Positions 34,563 through 42,599 of a stretch of DNA of 64,000 bases are shown piece by piece. The notes beneath the pieces are model-generated. The model worked only from the letters and a program-made list of their open reading frames with translations, made no database searches and was not told where the DNA came from. Position 1 is the first letter of the stretch. Every line of letters begins with the position of its first letter. Position numbers and translations under genes: made by a program. Source of the DNA: Burkholderiales bacterium (GTDB lineage: Bacteria > Pseudomonadota > Gammaproteobacteria > Burkholderiales > Burkholderiaceae_C); contig JAIXKR010000082.1 of assembly GCA_026932235.1 (NCBI GenBank), forward strand, positions 1-64,000. The letters are read 5' to 3'.

Positions 34563-35348
34563 ATGAACCCGAAGCGAGCTGAAGGGACGACGGCCGGCGC
34601 GCGCGAGCCGGAGGCGGCGTGGCGGGGGCTGCACGCGCAGGCCAGCGCGCCCTACCGCGCCGCCGGGCGCTTTGCCTGGCATTTCGCGCGCGGCAAGCTC
34701 GGGCGCGATCCGGTGTTTCGCAGCCTGCTCGAGCGCGGCGAGCTCCGCGGCCGTGCGCGCGTGCTCGACATCGGCTGCGGCCAGGGCCTGCTCGCCAGCC
34801 TGCTGCAGGCCTGCAGCGAAGCCGCGGCGCAAGGCCAATGGCCCGCGGCCTGGGGGGAGGCACCGCAGGCGCGGCAGTACACGGGAATCGAGCTCATGCC
34901 GCGCGACGTGGCGCGCGCGCAGGCGGCGCTGCGCGGCCTGGCGCTGGCGCCGCGCTTCGTCTGCGCCGACATGCGGCAGGCCGAGCTGCCGCCCTGCGAC
35001 CTGGTCGTCATCCTCGACGTGCTGCACTACGTCGATCACGCGGCGCAGGCAGCGCTGCTGGCGCGCGTGCGCGCAGCGCTCGGTGCGCGAGGGCGGCTGC
35101 TGCTGCGCGTGGGCGACGCGGACGACGCGCGCGGCTTTGCCGCGAGCCAGTGGGTCGACCGCGTGGTGACGATGGTGCGCGGGCACCGCGCGCCGCCCAC
35201 CTGGGGCAGAGGCCTGACGCAGTGGTGCGAGCTGCTGCGGGGACTGGGCTTCACGGTGCGGACCGTGCCGATGAGCCGCGGCACGCCCTTCGCCAACGTG
35301 CTGCTGCTGGGAGAGGCCGGCGCGCCGGCCGACGGAGCGGGCGCATGA
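34563..35348 (+). CDS. SAM-dependent methyltransferase
   Basis: 261 residues. The class I methyltransferase signature VLDIGCGQGLLASLLQ lies near residue 67, IEL as the acidic end of the second strand near 114, and VVILDVLHYV near 148. It probably methylates the aromatic head group or another part of the polyene; methylated aryl polyenes are known. The 50 bases between the deacetylase and this ATG hold no other gene. Its stop overlaps the ketosynthase start. Confidence 0.82.
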   Translation: MNPKRAEGTTAGAREPEAAWRGLHAQASAPYRAAGRFAWHFARGKLGRDPVFRSLLERGELRGRARVLDIGCGQGLLASLLQACSEAAAQGQWPAAWGEAPQARQYTGIELMPRDVARAQAALRGLALAPRFVCADMRQAELPPCDLVVILDVLHYVDHAAQAALLARVRAALGARGRLLLRVGDADDARGFAASQWVDRVVTMVRGHRAPPTWGRGLTQWCELLRGLGFTVRTVPMSRGTPFANVLLLGEAGAPADGAGA

Positions 35349-36529
35349 GGCCGCTGGCCGTCAGCGACTTCACGCTGGTCAGCGCGCTCGGCCACGGGCG
35401 CGGCGCGACACTCGCGGCTCTGCGCGAAGGGCGCAGCGGCCTGCGCCGGCGCGACTTCGAGACCGCGGCGCTCGGCACCTGGATCGGCGTCGTCGAAGGC
35501 ATCGAGGCAGTCGCGTGGGACGCCGGCCTCGCCGCCTACGACTGCCGCAACAACCGCCTCGCCGAACTCGGCTTGCGCGCCGACGGCTTCACGGCCAGCG
35601 TCGAGCGCGTGCGCGCGCGCTTCGGCGCCGCGCGCGTGGGCGTCTTCCTCGGCACCAGCACCTCGGGCATCCTGCAGACCGAACTCGCCTACCGGCGACG
35701 CGACGCGGCCAGCGGCGCGCTGCCCGCCGACCTGCACTACGCGCAGACGCACAACACCTATTCGCTCGCGCGCTACGTGCGCGAGCGCTTCGCGCTGCAG
35801 GGGCCGGCGGCGGTGGTGAGCACCGCCTGCTCGTCCAGCGCCAAGGTTTTCGGGCAGGCGGCGCGGATGATCGAGCTCGGCCTCGTCGATGCCGCGCTCG
35901 TCGGTGGCGTCGACAGCCTGTGCCTGACCACGCTCTACGGCTTCAGCGCGCTCGAACTGGTGTCCAGCGACATCTGCCGCCCCTTCGACGCCGCACGCAA
36001 GGGATTGTCGATCGGCGAGGCCGCGGCCTTCGCGCTGGTCGAGCGCGACGCGCCGGTTGCGCAGGGCTGGCTGCTGGGCTGCGGCGAGAGCAGCGACGGC
36101 CACCACATGAGCAGCCCGCATCCGCAAGGCCTGGGCGCGGCGATGGCCATGCGCCAGGCGCTGGCACAGGCCGGCTGCGAGCCTGCGGCGATCGACTACA
36201 TCAACCTGCACGGTACTGGCACGCCGGGCAACGACGCCGCCGAAGCGCAGGCGGTGAACGTGGTCTTCGGCGCCGCCACGCCCTGCAGCAGCACCAAGGG
36301 CCACACCGGCCACACGCTGGGGGCGGCAGGCGGGGTCGAGGCGGCGATTGCGCTGCTCGCGCTGCAGCACGGCATCGCCCCCGCGGGCCTGAACGTGCAG
36401 CAGCTCGACCCGGCGCTGCAGGTCGACTATCTGCTGCAGCCGCGCCACGCGCCGCTCAGGCGCGTGGCGAGCAACAGCTTCGGCTTCGGCGGCAGCAACT
36501 GCTGTCTGGTCTTCGGAGCCGACGCATGA
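35345..36529 (+). CDS. Beta-ketoacyl-ACP synthase (FabF-like)
   Basis: 394 residues with the full condensing-enzyme triad: cysteine in STACSSSAKVF (Cys162), histidine in NLHGTGTPGND and histidine in STKGHTGHTLGAAGG, with the terminal GFGGSNCCLVFG. It extends acyl-ACP by two carbons from malonyl-ACP. The next gene encodes a shorter synthase-like protein lacking the cysteine, as expected of a ketosynthase/chain-length-factor pair in aryl-polyene type II systems. Confidence 0.92.
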   Translation: MRPLAVSDFTLVSALGHGRGATLAALREGRSGLRRRDFETAALGTWIGVVEGIEAVAWDAGLAAYDCRNNRLAELGLRADGFTASVERVRARFGAARVGVFLGTSTSGILQTELAYRRRDAASGALPADLHYAQTHNTYSLARYVRERFALQGPAAVVSTACSSSAKVFGQAARMIELGLVDAALVGGVDSLCLTTLYGFSALELVSSDICRPFDAARKGLSIGEAAAFALVERDAPVAQGWLLGCGESSDGHHMSSPHPQGLGAAMAMRQALAQAGCEPAAIDYINLHGTGTPGNDAAEAQAVNVVFGAATPCSSTKGHTGHTLGAAGGVEAAIALLALQHGIAPAGLNVQQLDPALQVDYLLQPRHAPLRRVASNSFGFGGSNCCLVFGADA

Positions 36530-37338
36530 ACGCACGGCTGCACGTCGGCGTGCAAGGCGTCGCGGTGCTGGGCCCGGGGTTGCCGGACTGGGCCAGCGCC
36601 GCGGCATGCCTGCGCGAAGCCTCGGGTTGGCAGCGCGCCGCCACGGCCGTGCCGGCACCGGAGCTGCTGCCGGCCACCGAGCGCCGCCGTGCCGGCACCG
36701 TCGTCAAGGCGTCGGTGGCGGTTGCCGAGGCCGCCTGCGCCGCCGCGGGTCTGGCGCCGGCGACGCTGGCCACCGTCTTCAGCTCGTCGACCGGCGATCC
36801 CGCCAACTGCCACGCGATGTGCGAAGCGCTGGCGACGCCCGAGCGCGTGGTCTCGCCGACGCGCTTCACGAACTCGGTGCACAACGTCACGGCCGGCATC
36901 TGGCACATCGCGACCCGGGCGATGACCGCTTCGACCAGCCTCGGCGCCTTCGACGCCAGCTTCGCCGTCGGGCTGCTCGAAGCCGCGGTCCAGTGCGTGC
37001 ACGCCAAGGCACCGGTGCTGCTCGTCGCCTGCGACGTGCCCTATCCGGAGCCGCTGCACGGCGTGCGCCCGCTGCCCGACAGTTTCGCGCTGGCGCTCGT
37101 GCTCGTGCCGCAGGGCGGGCGTGCGTTGACGCTGGCGCTGGCCGGCGATGCCCCGCCCACGCGCTGCGCCGACGCCGGCCTGGAAGCGCTGCGCACGCAG
37201 ATCCCGGCAGCGCGCGCACTGCCGCTGCTGCAGGCGCTGGCCGCAAGGGCGGCGGCCTCGATGATCATCGAGGGCCTGCCGATGCAGGCCTTGTCGGCAA
37301 GCGTCGGCGCGGCCGCCGACGCACCTGACGAACCATGA
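36526..37338 (+). CDS. Ketosynthase-like protein without active-site cysteine (probable chain-length factor)
   Basis: 270 residues with the N-terminal half of the ketosynthase fold only. The cysteine position reads TASTSLGA, with Ser136 in place of Cys, and the downstream catalytic histidines are absent. Segments such as FSSSTGDPANCHAMCEAL and VHNVTAGIWHIA are typical of the beta-ketoacyl synthase N-terminal-like family. In aryl-polyene systems such a protein (ApeC type) partners the active ketosynthase. Overlaps both neighbours by 4 bases. Confidence 0.82.
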   Translation: MNARLHVGVQGVAVLGPGLPDWASAAACLREASGWQRAATAVPAPELLPATERRRAGTVVKASVAVAEAACAAAGLAPATLATVFSSSTGDPANCHAMCEALATPERVVSPTRFTNSVHNVTAGIWHIATRAMTASTSLGAFDASFAVGLLEAAVQCVHAKAPVLLVACDVPYPEPLHGVRPLPDSFALALVLVPQGGRALTLALAGDAPPTRCADAGLEALRTQIPAARALPLLQALAARAAASMIIEGLPMQALSASVGAAADAPDEP

Positions 37339-37787
37339 AACCCTTGCCCTCCAACCCGGCGGAGATCGCGCGGCTGATCCCGCACCAGGGCCGCATGTGT
37401 CTGCTGGACGCGGTGCTGGACTGCACGCCGGCGCGCATCCGCTGCCGCGCGCGCAGCCATCGCGACCCCGCCAACCCGCTGGCCAGCGAAGGCGCGCTGC
37501 TGTCGCCGGCAGCGATCGAGTACGCGGCGCAGGCCATGGCGCTGCACGGCGCGCTGAACGTGCGCGCGGGCGTGACCGGGCGCCCCGGCTACATCGCCAG
37601 CGCGCGCGGCGTGACGCTGCACGTGCCGCGACTGGACACCGTCGAAGGCGAGCTGCAGGTCGAGGCAGAGCACCTGGCGGGCGACGAGCGCCAGGTCGCC
37701 TACCGCTTCACGGTGATCACCGAAGGCGGCCAGGCGCTGGTCGACGGCCGCGTCACCGTCGTGCTCGACACGCCGCTGCGCACATGA
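37335..37787 (+). CDS. 3-hydroxyacyl-ACP dehydratase (ApeP-like hotdog)
   Basis: 150 residues of the hotdog fold. IPHQGRMCLLDAV at residues 15-27 carries the catalytic-type histidine, and IEYAAQAMALHGAL near residue 60 carries the glutamate helix. The family removes water from 3-hydroxyacyl-ACP to make the trans double bonds of the polyene. This is the second dehydratase in the cluster; the first is fused to the ligase. Two dehydratases are the rule in aryl-polyene loci. Confidence 0.85.
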   Translation: MKPLPSNPAEIARLIPHQGRMCLLDAVLDCTPARIRCRARSHRDPANPLASEGALLSPAAIEYAAQAMALHGALNVRAGVTGRPGYIASARGVTLHVPRLDTVEGELQVEAEHLAGDERQVAYRFTVITEGGQALVDGRVTVVLDTPLRT

Positions 37788-38527
37788 GCACCGCACCTGC
37801 CCTCTCGGGCAAGCGGGCCCTCGTCACCGGGGCCAGCGGCAGCATCGGCCATGCCATTGCCGCACGCCTTGCGCGCGAGGGCGCGCAGTTGCTGCTGCAC
37901 GCGAATTCACGCGGCGACGCGGTGCAGGCGCTGGCCGAGGCGATCCGCGCCGAAGGCGGGCACGCCGAGCCGGTCGTCTTCGATCTCCGCGACGACGAGG
38001 CGGTGCAGCAGGCCACCGCGGCGATGCTCGCAGGCGGGCCGGTGCAGATCGTCGTCAACAACGCCGGCATCCACGACGACGCCGTCTTCCCCGGCATGCG
38101 ACGCGAGCAGTGGCACCGCGTCATCGACGTCTCGCTGCACGGCTTCTTCCGCGTCACGCAGCCGCTGGTGCTGCCGATGCTGCGCACGCGCTGGGGGCGC
38201 ATCGTCAGCATCTCCTCGGTCGCCGCGCTGGCCGGCAACCGCGGCCAGGTCAACTACGCCGCCGCCAAGGGGGCGCTGCACAGCGCAACCAAGGCGCTGT
38301 CGCTCGAACTGGCCAGCCGCGGCGTCACCGTCAACGCGGTGGCACCGGGCATCATCGAGTCGCCGATGGCCGCCGCTGCCTTCGATGCCGATACCATCAA
38401 GCGCCTCGTCCCGGTGCAGCGAGCCGGTCGCGCGGAGGAAGTCGCCGCGCTCGTCGCCTTTCTCTGCGGACCCGAAGCCGCCTACATCACCGGTCAGGTC
38501 ATCTCGGTCAACGGCGGCATGATCTGA
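37784..38527 (+). CDS. 3-oxoacyl-ACP reductase (FabG-like, ApeQ position)
   Basis: 247 residues, classical short-chain dehydrogenase. TGASGSIGHAIA is the NADP loop, NNAG (near residue 89) the structural motif, and the catalytic Ser-Tyr-Lys lies in SISSVAALAGNRGQVNYAAAKGA. The C-terminus TGQVISVNGGMI is typical FabG. It reduces the keto group after each condensation. It ends the tightly overlapping biosynthetic run. Confidence 0.92.
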   Translation: MSTAPALSGKRALVTGASGSIGHAIAARLAREGAQLLLHANSRGDAVQALAEAIRAEGGHAEPVVFDLRDDEAVQQATAAMLAGGPVQIVVNNAGIHDDAVFPGMRREQWHRVIDVSLHGFFRVTQPLVLPMLRTRWGRIVSISSVAALAGNRGQVNYAAAKGALHSATKALSLELASRGVTVNAVAPGIIESPMAAAAFDADTIKRLVPVQRAGRAEEVAALVAFLCGPEAAYITGQVISVNGGMI

Positions 38528-38597
38528 CGCATTGAAGTACCGCACGCCGCTTCCAGCGCCGACCGCCCTGCCTGCCCCCGATCACCGGAGATTGCCG

Positions 38598-39059
38598 ATG
38601 CTCGCCATCCCCAAGCTGCCCGCCGCCCTTCTTGCCCTGACGCTGCTTGCACCCATTCCCGCCGCGGCGACGGTGGCCACCTCGTCGGCGGTGTCCGACA
38701 GCGTCGACCTCTCGGCGCGCTCGATCACCAACTCGCTCAAGCGCTCGAGCGACAGCTCCTCGGGTACGCCGGTGGCGCAGGGCGACTACCGCGTGACGCA
38801 GATGGCACAGCTGACGCCGGAGCTGCAGGAAGTCACGCTGCAGGCGGTGGCGGGTACGGGCGCGCGCGGCGAGCTCGTGCTGCACATGCCCGAACGCGCG
38901 GTGCAGCAGGGCGACCTCGGCATCGGCCGCGTCGTCAGCGCGCGCACGCGGCCCTACGGCGTCGAACTCGCGCGCGCGGACACGAAGACGCCGTTCTTCC
39001 TGCTGCTGGAAGACCCCTGGTACAAGGAATTGCAGTCGGTCGTCGTGCGGATGATGTAG
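38598..39059 (+). CDS. Exported hypothetical protein
   Basis: 153 residues from ATG 38598, which has a CCGGAG site 7 bases upstream; an upstream TTG would add 22 residues before the signal peptide and is not favoured. The signal peptide is followed by a Ser-rich stretch (TSSAVSDSVDLSARSITNSLKRSSDSS is its character) and a compact beta-rich domain ending PWYKELQSVVVRMM. No family is recognised. It is followed 2 bases later by a DUF2145 gene, so the two exported proteins probably act together. Confidence 0.7.
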   Translation: MLAIPKLPAALLALTLLAPIPAAATVATSSAVSDSVDLSARSITNSLKRSSDSSSGTPVAQGDYRVTQMAQLTPELQEVTLQAVAGTGARGELVLHMPERAVQQGDLGIGRVVSARTRPYGVELARADTKTPFFLLLEDPWYKELQSVVVRMM

Positions 39060-39061
39060 GC

Positions 39062-40039
39062 GTGGCCGGCAGGCTCCACGCGGTCGTGCTGACGCTGGCC
39101 ACCGGGTTGGCGGCGTCCTGCGCGCACGCGGGCAGCAGCGCGTCCTCGCAGGGCCTGTGCCAGGCGGGGCAAGGGATGAGCGCGGTGCAGCAGGACCACC
39201 GGCTGCGGCTGGTGGCGCGCATCCGCGACGAGCTGCAGGCCTCGGGACGCGAGGCGGCGCTGGTCTGGCGCTCGGGACTGGACCTCGAGCGCTTCGGCCA
39301 GCGCTACTCGCATGCCGGGGTCAGCCTGCGCGACAGCGCCAACACGCCATGGTCGGTGCGCCAGCTCTACTACGCCTGCAACGAGGAGCGCCCACGCCTC
39401 TTCGACCAGGGCCTGGCCGGCTTCATGCTCGGGGCCGAAGCGCAGGCCGAGGCGCGCGTCACGCTGCTGCTGCTGCCTGCGGACGCCTCGACGGCGCTGG
39501 CGGCGGCCGCACTCGACGACCGGCAGGCGCTGGCGCTGCTGGGCGGGGATTACAGCGCCAACGCCTACGCGTTCTCGACGCGCTACCAGAACTGCAACCA
39601 GTGGGTCGCCGAGCTCCTGGCCGCCGCCTGGGCCCCGCGCGATGCGGCCGACGGCGACGACCCGACCACGCGCGCGCAGGCGCAATCCTGGCTGCAGCAG
39701 CGCGGCTACGAACCGCACCGCTTCGAGGGCTCGCCCTGGCTCTACCTGGCTTCGCTCTTCGTGCCGCTGCTGCACCAGGCGGACCACCCCGAGGAGGACC
39801 GTGCGGCTGCGCGCTACCGCGTCAGCATGCCCTCGTCGCTGGAAGCCTTCGTGCGCACGCAGGTGCCGGCGGCCGAACGCATCGAGTTCTGCCAGGACGA
39901 GCAGCGGATCACCGTGCGCCGTGGCTGGACGCCCCTGGGTGTCGGCTGCGAGCCCGGCCCCGGCGACGAGAGCCTGCCGCTGGACGACGTGCTTCCGATG
40001 CCGCGCGGAGACGAAAAAGCGGGCACGCGGCCCGCCTGA
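39062..40039 (+). CDS. DUF2145 family exported protein
   Basis: 325 residues starting at GTG, with a signal peptide ending near CAHAGS. The body matches DUF2145: FGQRYSHAGVSLRD, WSVRQLYYACNEERPRLFDQGL, NCNQWVAELLAAAW. The conserved Ser-His, Asn-Cys-Asn and Gln residues are reminiscent of NlpC/CHAP-like cysteine hydrolase folds, but activity is not established. Its last codons contain the intrinsic terminator of the opposing DUF2249 gene. Confidence 0.78.
   Translation: MAGRLHAVVLTLATGLAASCAHAGSSASSQGLCQAGQGMSAVQQDHRLRLVARIRDELQASGREAALVWRSGLDLERFGQRYSHAGVSLRDSANTPWSVRQLYYACNEERPRLFDQGLAGFMLGAEAQAEARVTLLLLPADASTALAAAALDDRQALALLGGDYSANAYAFSTRYQNCNQWVAELLAAAWAPRDAADGDDPTTRAQAQSWLQQRGYEPHRFEGSPWLYLASLFVPLLHQADHPEEDRAAARYRVSMPSSLEAFVRTQVPAAERIEFCQDEQRITVRRGWTPLGVGCEPGPGDESLPLDDVLPMPRGDEKAGTRPA
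40014..40035 (-). terminator. Intrinsic terminator of the nnrS/DUF2249 unit
   Basis: Read on the reverse strand this is a perfect 6-base stem (GCGGGC, loop CGCGT, GCCCGC) followed immediately by five T. It lies 24 bases past the DUF2249 stop and inside the last codons of the opposing DUF2145 gene. Confidence 0.75.
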
Positions 40040-40058
40040 TGCCGGCGCGCAGGCGCCC

Positions 40059-40358
40059 TCAGCCGCCGCTGCAGGCGCCGCCCGAGCAGCAGGAGTCCTC
40101 GCCGTGCGCCTTGGCCTTGGCGGAGTCCTTGGCGATGTTCACACGCCACTCCTGCGGGCCGGATTCGACGTAGGTCCACTGGAAGAGGCCCGGCGTCCGC
40201 GCCTCGAGCTGGTAGCGCAGGGGCTTCGGGTCGTGGTCGTTGATGATCTGCATCGTCTCGCCGTCGCGCAGCGCGTCCAGGCGCGCGAAGATCTGCGCGT
40301 GGCGCTGGCTGGGCTCCAGCGTGCGGACGTCGAGTCGGGATACGGGGTTGGCGCTCAT
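40059..40358 (-). CDS. DUF2249 domain protein
   Basis: 99 residues: LDVRTLEPSQRHAQIFARLDAL, ETMQIINDHDPKPLRYQLEA and WTYVESGPQEWRVNIAK form the DUF2249 (TusA-like) domain. A cysteine- and glycine-rich tail, CCSGGACSGG, follows and could bind metal. DUF2249 genes are repeatedly linked to nitric-oxide and denitrification regulons. It follows nnrS on the same strand after 82 bases and ends at a strong terminator, so the two are probably one transcript. Confidence 0.85.
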   Translation of the reverse strand: MSANPVSRLDVRTLEPSQRHAQIFARLDALRDGETMQIINDHDPKPLRYQLEARTPGLFQWTYVESGPQEWRVNIAKDSAKAKAHGEDSCCSGGACSGG

Positions 40359-40440
40359 GGAAGAACCTCTCGCTCTGAGTGGGAAGGGAAGGAAGAAGTG
40401 GAATCGGGAAGCGGACGGGAACAGGACGATGGCAGGGTGC

Positions 40441-41664
40441 TCAACCGTCCTTGCCGTCGAGGCGCGTGCGCGTGAGCCAGGGCGTGTAGATCGCGAGGTA
40501 GATCAGGAAGGCCAGGCCCCACAGGGCGGCGGCGACGCCCAGGGCCATCACGGTCCATTCGGGGTGCAGCGCCGGCACCAGCACCCGCACCAGCGCCGCG
40601 ACGAGCACGGCGCCGTAGGCAATCGCCTCGCCGCCGGAAGCCTTCAGAGGGCGACCGGTGTGGCCGCGCGCGGTGCGCGTGATCATGCCGATCACGAGCC
40701 CGCCGATGACGCCCACCGCGAACGCGTGCACGGCCAGTGAGGGCGCCACCCAACCCCATTGCGCCAGCGCCAGCAGCAGGAAACCCAGCGGCATCCAGAC
40801 ATACGACAGGTGCAGCACCCACAGGATGGGCCGGCGCAGCGTGGCCCAGGGCTTCCAGCACCACAGGCGCCGCGCGTGCATCACGGCCGCGACCAGACTC
40901 GCGGCACCGACCAGCGACGCCGGCGCTGCCAGCACCCAGAGCGCGAAGGCCGCGCCGGTGACGCCCAGCAGCCAGAGCTCGAAGCGGCGCGAGGGCGGCT
41001 CCAGCACCAGCCCGGGGATGCCGTTGCGCGTGAACATCGGCAGCACGCGCCCGGTCATCACGCTGACGACCATCAGCACCAGCGCCAGCTGCGCGTACAG
41101 CGCCGACATCGCCGGCAGCTCGATCGCGCCCATCACCGAGAGGTGGAAGGCCGCGTTCGCCAGCGCCATCAACAGCAACAGGCCGACGAGCGGGACGTTG
41201 CGCTTGTTGCCCGCGCGCAGCAGCACGCGCAGCAGGACGATCGCCACCGCCGGCAGCAGCAGCAGGTCGAGCACCGCGAAGACACCATAGGGCGCGGCCA
41301 CCGCCGCCACGCGCGCGGCCAGCCACAGCAACGCGAGCGCGCCGAGCAGCGCGCCACGCGCCGTGTCCATGCCGGTCCAGGCGCGCACCGCGGTGAGCAG
41401 AAAGCCCATCACCACGCCCGCAGCGAAGCCGAACAGCATCTCGTGCCCGTGCCAGAGCAGCGCCGGATAGCCCAGCGGCAGCGCCATGTGTCCGAGGAAG
41501 ACGCCGACCCACACCGGCACCGAAAGGCAGGCGAGCAGCGCCGTGCCCAGATAGAAGGGACGAAAGCCCAGGCGCAGCAGGGGCCAGTTCTGCAACGCAG
41601 GCGCGGAGGGCGCGCCCTGGGCGTCCTGGGACAAGGGCGTCGAGGAAGGCAGGGGCTGGTTCAT
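40441..41664 (-). CDS. nnrS: NnrS family membrane protein
   Basis: 407 residues with about twelve hydrophobic helices. The start at the ATG complement of 41664 is chosen because the frame continues upstream into the glycosyltransferase region without support. The protein shows WPLLRLGFRPFYLG near residue 27, LWHGHEMLFGFAAGVVMGFLLTAVRAWTG near 70 and MTGRVLPMFTRNG near 200, all characteristic of NnrS, a haem- and copper-containing protein that relieves nitrosative stress. Co-directional with the DUF2249 gene. A candidate NsrR site lies upstream. Confidence 0.92.
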   Translation of the reverse strand: MNQPLPSSTPLSQDAQGAPSAPALQNWPLLRLGFRPFYLGTALLACLSVPVWVGVFLGHMALPLGYPALLWHGHEMLFGFAAGVVMGFLLTAVRAWTGMDTARGALLGALALLWLAARVAAVAAPYGVFAVLDLLLLPAVAIVLLRVLLRAGNKRNVPLVGLLLLMALANAAFHLSVMGAIELPAMSALYAQLALVLMVVSVMTGRVLPMFTRNGIPGLVLEPPSRRFELWLLGVTGAAFALWVLAAPASLVGAASLVAAVMHARRLWCWKPWATLRRPILWVLHLSYVWMPLGFLLLALAQWGWVAPSLAVHAFAVGVIGGLVIGMITRTARGHTGRPLKASGGEAIAYGAVLVAALVRVLVPALHPEWTVMALGVAAALWGLAFLIYLAIYTPWLTRTRLDGKDG

Positions 41665-41722
41665 GGGTCTTCGTCGGCTCTGCGGCAACGCGGTCCGGTC
41701 CACTTGCGGCGCGGACCACCAA

Positions 41723-41745
41723 AAGACGTATTCTGCATGAATGTT
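41723..41745 (-). promoter_or_regulatory. Candidate NsrR-type operator upstream of nnrS
   Basis: The two 11-base halves AAGACGTATTC and GCATGAATGTT, separated by one base, match the NsrR consensus (AAGATGCATTT-N-AAATGCATCTT) at about 15 of 22 positions by eye. The site is 59 bases before the nnrS start. NsrR is the usual NO-sensing repressor of nnrS in betaproteobacteria. The rest of the 140-base gap 41665-41804 holds the nnrS leader and a GC palindrome (41782-41793) near the glycosyltransferase stop. Confidence 0.45.
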
Positions 41746-41804
41746 TAACCCGGCGGCCGGATTCCGTGCGCCCGGCAGGGCCGGCCCGGGCCGCGGGAAT
41801 GGCG

Positions 41805-42599
41805 TCAGGGTTGGAACGGCGGCCGGCGCGCGGCCCGTCGCCACAGCAGCACCGGCAGGCGCGGCAGGAAAGCGAGCATGAGCCGCAGGTGCATCCAGGT
41901 CAGCAGGAGGTTGTCGCGACCGTAGCGGAAGTGCGAGACGCCACCCTCCGCGGCGCTGAAGTACCTCACCGGCGCATCGAGGTTGATCGGTTTCACGCCG
42001 CGCCAGGCCAGGCGCACGACGGCCTCGGTGTCGAAGTCCATGCGCCGCATCCAGCGGCTGGACCGCATCACCTCCACGAGATCGGCCACGGGGTAGACGC
42101 GAAAGCCGAAAAGCGCGTCTCCGATTCCCGCCCCCAGCGTTTCCAGGTTCGTCCACGCGTTCGAGATCCTGCGTCCGCGCACGCGCAGCAAGGGCGCGCT
42201 GGCGTCGAAGATCGGCCGGCCGAGCACCATCGTCTCCGGCCGCGCGGCCGAGGCCTGCATGAAGACGGGGATCATCGCCGCCGGATGCTGTCCGTCGGCG
42301 TCCATCGCCAGCGCATGCGTGAAACCCGCCGCCTGCGCCTGCACGAGGCCGTGCAGCAGCGCCGCGCCCTTGCCCCGGTTCGTCGGCAGCACGAAGACGC
42401 GCAGGCCGGCGTCGGCCGCGGCGAGCTGCTGCAGGCCCTCCGCGGTGCCGTCGGTGCTGCCGTCGACGACCACCCACACCGGGCACCACTGCGCCCGCGC
42501 CTCGCGCACGGTGCGGTAGACGCGCGGCCCGGTGTCGTAGCTCGGGATGAGGACGAGATGGCTGGCCGAGGGCGGCGGGCCGCTGCCGGGCGCCGTCAT
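41805..42599 (-). CDS. Family 2 glycosyltransferase
   Basis: 264 residues. The GT-A fold begins with LVLIPSYDTGP; VVVDGSTDGTAEGL near residue 45 holds the nucleotide-binding Asp; the DxD-type motif is AMDADGQHP near 98. This is the dolichyl-phosphate-mannose-synthase-like subfamily. The start codon overlaps the acyltransferase stop (4 bases), matching the glycosyltransferase/acyltransferase pair that is a single fused protein in some aryl-polyene clusters. Likely part of the second half of that cluster. Confidence 0.87.
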   Translation of the reverse strand: MTAPGSGPPPSASHLVLIPSYDTGPRVYRTVREARAQWCPVWVVVDGSTDGTAEGLQQLAAADAGLRVFVLPTNRGKGAALLHGLVQAQAAGFTHALAMDADGQHPAAMIPVFMQASAARPETMVLGRPIFDASAPLLRVRGRRISNAWTNLETLGAGIGDALFGFRVYPVADLVEVMRSSRWMRRMDFDTEAVVRLAWRGVKPINLDAPVRYFSAAEGGVSHFRYGRDNLLLTWMHLRLMLAFLPRLPVLLWRRAARRPPFQP

